Origin: Gluconacetobacter aggeris
GTDB lineage: Bacteria; Pseudomonadota; Alphaproteobacteria; Acetobacterales; Acetobacteraceae
Length of the DNA stretch: 64,000 nucleotides
NCBI RefSeq assembly: GCF_014174395.1
Contig: NZ_JABEQD010000004.1
Location: 291,636-355,635 of the forward strand
Direction of reading: 5' to 3'
Part shown: piece by piece, positions 63,058-64,000 of the stretch
Layout of the letters: the number at the start of each line of letters is the position of its first letter
Numbering within the stretch: position 1 is the stretch's first letter
Position numbers and translations under genes: made by a program
The notes under the pieces: model-generated
The model's database searches: none
What the model was told of the DNA's origin: nothing
The model's input: only the letters and a program-made list of their open reading frames with translations

Positions 63058-63798
63058 ATGGCGATTGCCGAACCGCGCCGCTCTGCGCATACTTCTTGTA
63101 TGCGAGATAATGCCGAAAAAGATGCACACAAGAATCCGCACCTGATCGAGGATCGCATCATCCATGCGGCTCTCTCGGGGCGTATCGCACCGGGCGAACG
63201 CTTGGGCGAGAAGGAATTGTCCGAGATTTTCGGCGTGTCGCGCACGCTGGTGCGTGAAGCGATGATGCGCTTGCAGGCGCGGGGGATCGTGGAAGTCTCC
63301 GCCCGGCGGGGCTGGTTCGTCATTGAGCCGTCGGTTGAGGAGGCGCGGCATACGATCGATGCCCGGCGCGCGCTGGAGGTGGGGATGCTGGTCACGCTCG
63401 ACCGGGCGAGTCCGGCCATGATCCGGACGCTGCGCGACCATGTGCGGGCCGAGCAGAAGGCGATTGCCTGTGGCGATCGGGCGGAGCGCAGCTACCTGCT
63501 GGGGCATTTTCACGTCTGCCTGGCCGAAACGCTCGGCAATCCGGTGCTGGCCTCGCTGTTGCAGGACCTGACGACGCGTACGGTGCTGATTGCCGCCCTG
63601 TATCAGTCGACGCACGACGCGCATGAATCCTGCGGCGAGCATGGCGGGATCATCGACGCGCTGGAGCAGGGAAACGCCACCGAGGCAGCGCGGCTGATGG
63701 ACGTTCATTTGCGGCATGTCGAAAAGGCGCTGAACTATCGCAGCGTATCCAGCCGGCTGGAGCATCTGAAGGAAGCGCTTAAAGGATCGGGTGGGTAG
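63058..63798 (+). CDS. GntR-family (FadR/FCD) transcriptional regulator
   Basis: 246 residues. The winged helix (IEDRIIHAALSGRIAPGERL; EKELSEIFGVSRTLVREAMM) is followed by an FCD ligand domain with metal-type His in LGHFHVCLAE and ARLMDVHLRHVEKAL. ATG 63058 opens the frame; ATG 63100 is a good alternative because an operator-like site (63095-63106) would then overlap the start, which suggests autoregulation. It most likely represses the neighbouring TonB operon and the aminotransferase gene, with the pathway metabolite as inducer. Confidence 0.88.
   Translation: MAIAEPRRSAHTSCMRDNAEKDAHKNPHLIEDRIIHAALSGRIAPGERLGEKELSEIFGVSRTLVREAMMRLQARGIVEVSARRGWFVIEPSVEEARHTIDARRALEVGMLVTLDRASPAMIRTLRDHVRAEQKAIACGDRAERSYLLGHFHVCLAETLGNPVLASLLQDLTTRTVLIAALYQSTHDAHESCGEHGGIIDALEQGNATEAARLMDVHLRHVEKALNYRSVSSRLEHLKEALKGSGG
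63095..63106. promoter_or_regulatory. GntR-type operator copy 2 (at the gntR start)
   Basis: CTTGTATGCGAG, 10 of 12 bases as in the site at 63841, overlaps ATG 63100. It also lies in a perfect inverted repeat CGCATAC-TTCTT-GTATGCG (63086-63104). Confidence 0.5.
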
Positions 63799-63840
63799 GA
63801 CGCGACCGGGCGCGACGAGTGGGATTGTGTCCTCAATATC

Positions 63841-63852
63841 CTTGTATACAAG
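63841..63852. promoter_or_regulatory. GntR-type operator copy 3 (upstream of aminotransferase gene)
   Basis: CTTGTATACAAG is a perfect 12-base palindrome 45 bases before the GTG start of the next gene and 43 bases after gntR. Its form (TTGTATACAA core) is that of many FCD-type GntR operators. Confidence 0.65.
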
Positions 63853-63896
63853 AGTGTGCGTGCCCTGGCCGCGCTGACGGAAGAGGAGGAATAGAG

Positions 63897-64000
63897 GTGT
63901 TTGGACAGATCGACCCGCCGCAGCGGCTGTTGATGGGGCCTGGGCCGGTGAACGTGCCTCCGCGGGTGCTGCGGGCGATGTCGGCGGACATGCTGGGTCA
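63897..64000 (+). CDS. Class V aminotransferase, N-terminal part (alanine/serine/ureidoglycine-glyoxylate type; runs off window)
   Basis: GTG 63897 has AGGAGG 7 bases upstream (63884-63889). The 34 visible residues begin MFGQIDPPQRLLMGPGPVNV and continue PPRVLRAMSADMLG, the start typical of alanine-glyoxylate/serine-glyoxylate aminotransferases and PucG. The PLP lysine is outside the window. It sits behind a GntR operator and probably belongs to the same pathway as the Ldh-type dehydrogenase. Confidence 0.75.
   Translation, partial: MFGQIDPPQRLLMGPGPVNVPPRVLRAMSADMLG

Overview
The window looks like chromosomal DNA of an acetic-acid-bacterium-like alphaproteobacterium (family Acetobacteraceae, Gluconacetobacter-type). 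This is inferred from the very high G+C with strong GC3 bias, a C4-pathway 5-aminolevulinate synthase, LpxI, a tkt-gap-pgk cluster, a SatP-type acetate transporter, NasTS-controlled nitrate assimilation, and many GTG starts and 4-bp ATGA gene overlaps. No rRNA, tRNA, insertion sequence, prophage or CRISPR array was seen. Gene density is high and only one gene-free stretch exceeds 300 bases (62590-63057).

Layout. 1-929: 3' part of lpxI and gloA. 1047-1500: exported cupin gene broken by one base. 1657-4438: FecBCD-type metallophore/cobalamin importer. 4410-6707: GH92 mannosidase that overlaps the importer tail to tail. 6774-16472 (minus strand): a complete nitrate assimilation operon in the order nitrate/nitrite transporter, NirB-NirD fusion, NasA-flavoreductase fusion, NasT, NasS. 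It has a recognisable sigma70 promoter and an ANTAR-type hairpin in its leader. 16700-30246: a two-component system (NtrY-like kinase, NtrC-like regulator without GAFTGA) divergent from an efflux set of HlyD adaptor, MacB-type ATPase, three large permeases and a TolC-like channel. 30413-33912: cell-wall and envelope proteins (L,D-transpeptidase, exported peroxiredoxin, lytic transglycosylase with SPOR domain). 34191-43925: mixed metabolism (debranching enzyme, CorA/ZntB, deaminase, AhcY, LuxR solo, HchA, M19 dipeptidase, acetate transporter). 44144-48455: small unknowns, an SDR, a porin and a VOC protein. 48488-51535: dapF-mtaB-ftsY. 51557-55860: tkt-like-gap-pgk. 56615-57874: hemA. 57900-64000: a GntR-controlled uptake and catabolic locus (TonB receptor, DAACS symporter, Ldh-family dehydrogenase, GntR/FCD regulator, start of a class V aminotransferase).

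How genes work together. The nitrate operon encodes import, nitrate to nitrite to ammonium reduction, and its own NasS/NasT antitermination control, with the reductase partners fused into single chains. The 16.7-30.2 kb block reads as a sensor-regulated tripartite efflux system. The right end looks like one regulon, because copies of a CTTGTATACAAG-like operator lie before the TonB operon, at the gntR start and before the aminotransferase gene.

Most unusual items: the transketolase-like protein beside gap-pgk that has lost the thiamine-diphosphate motif; the activator lacking GAFTGA with tandem palindromes upstream of the efflux operon; the predicted NasT leader; and the GntR-operator regulon of unknown substrate.
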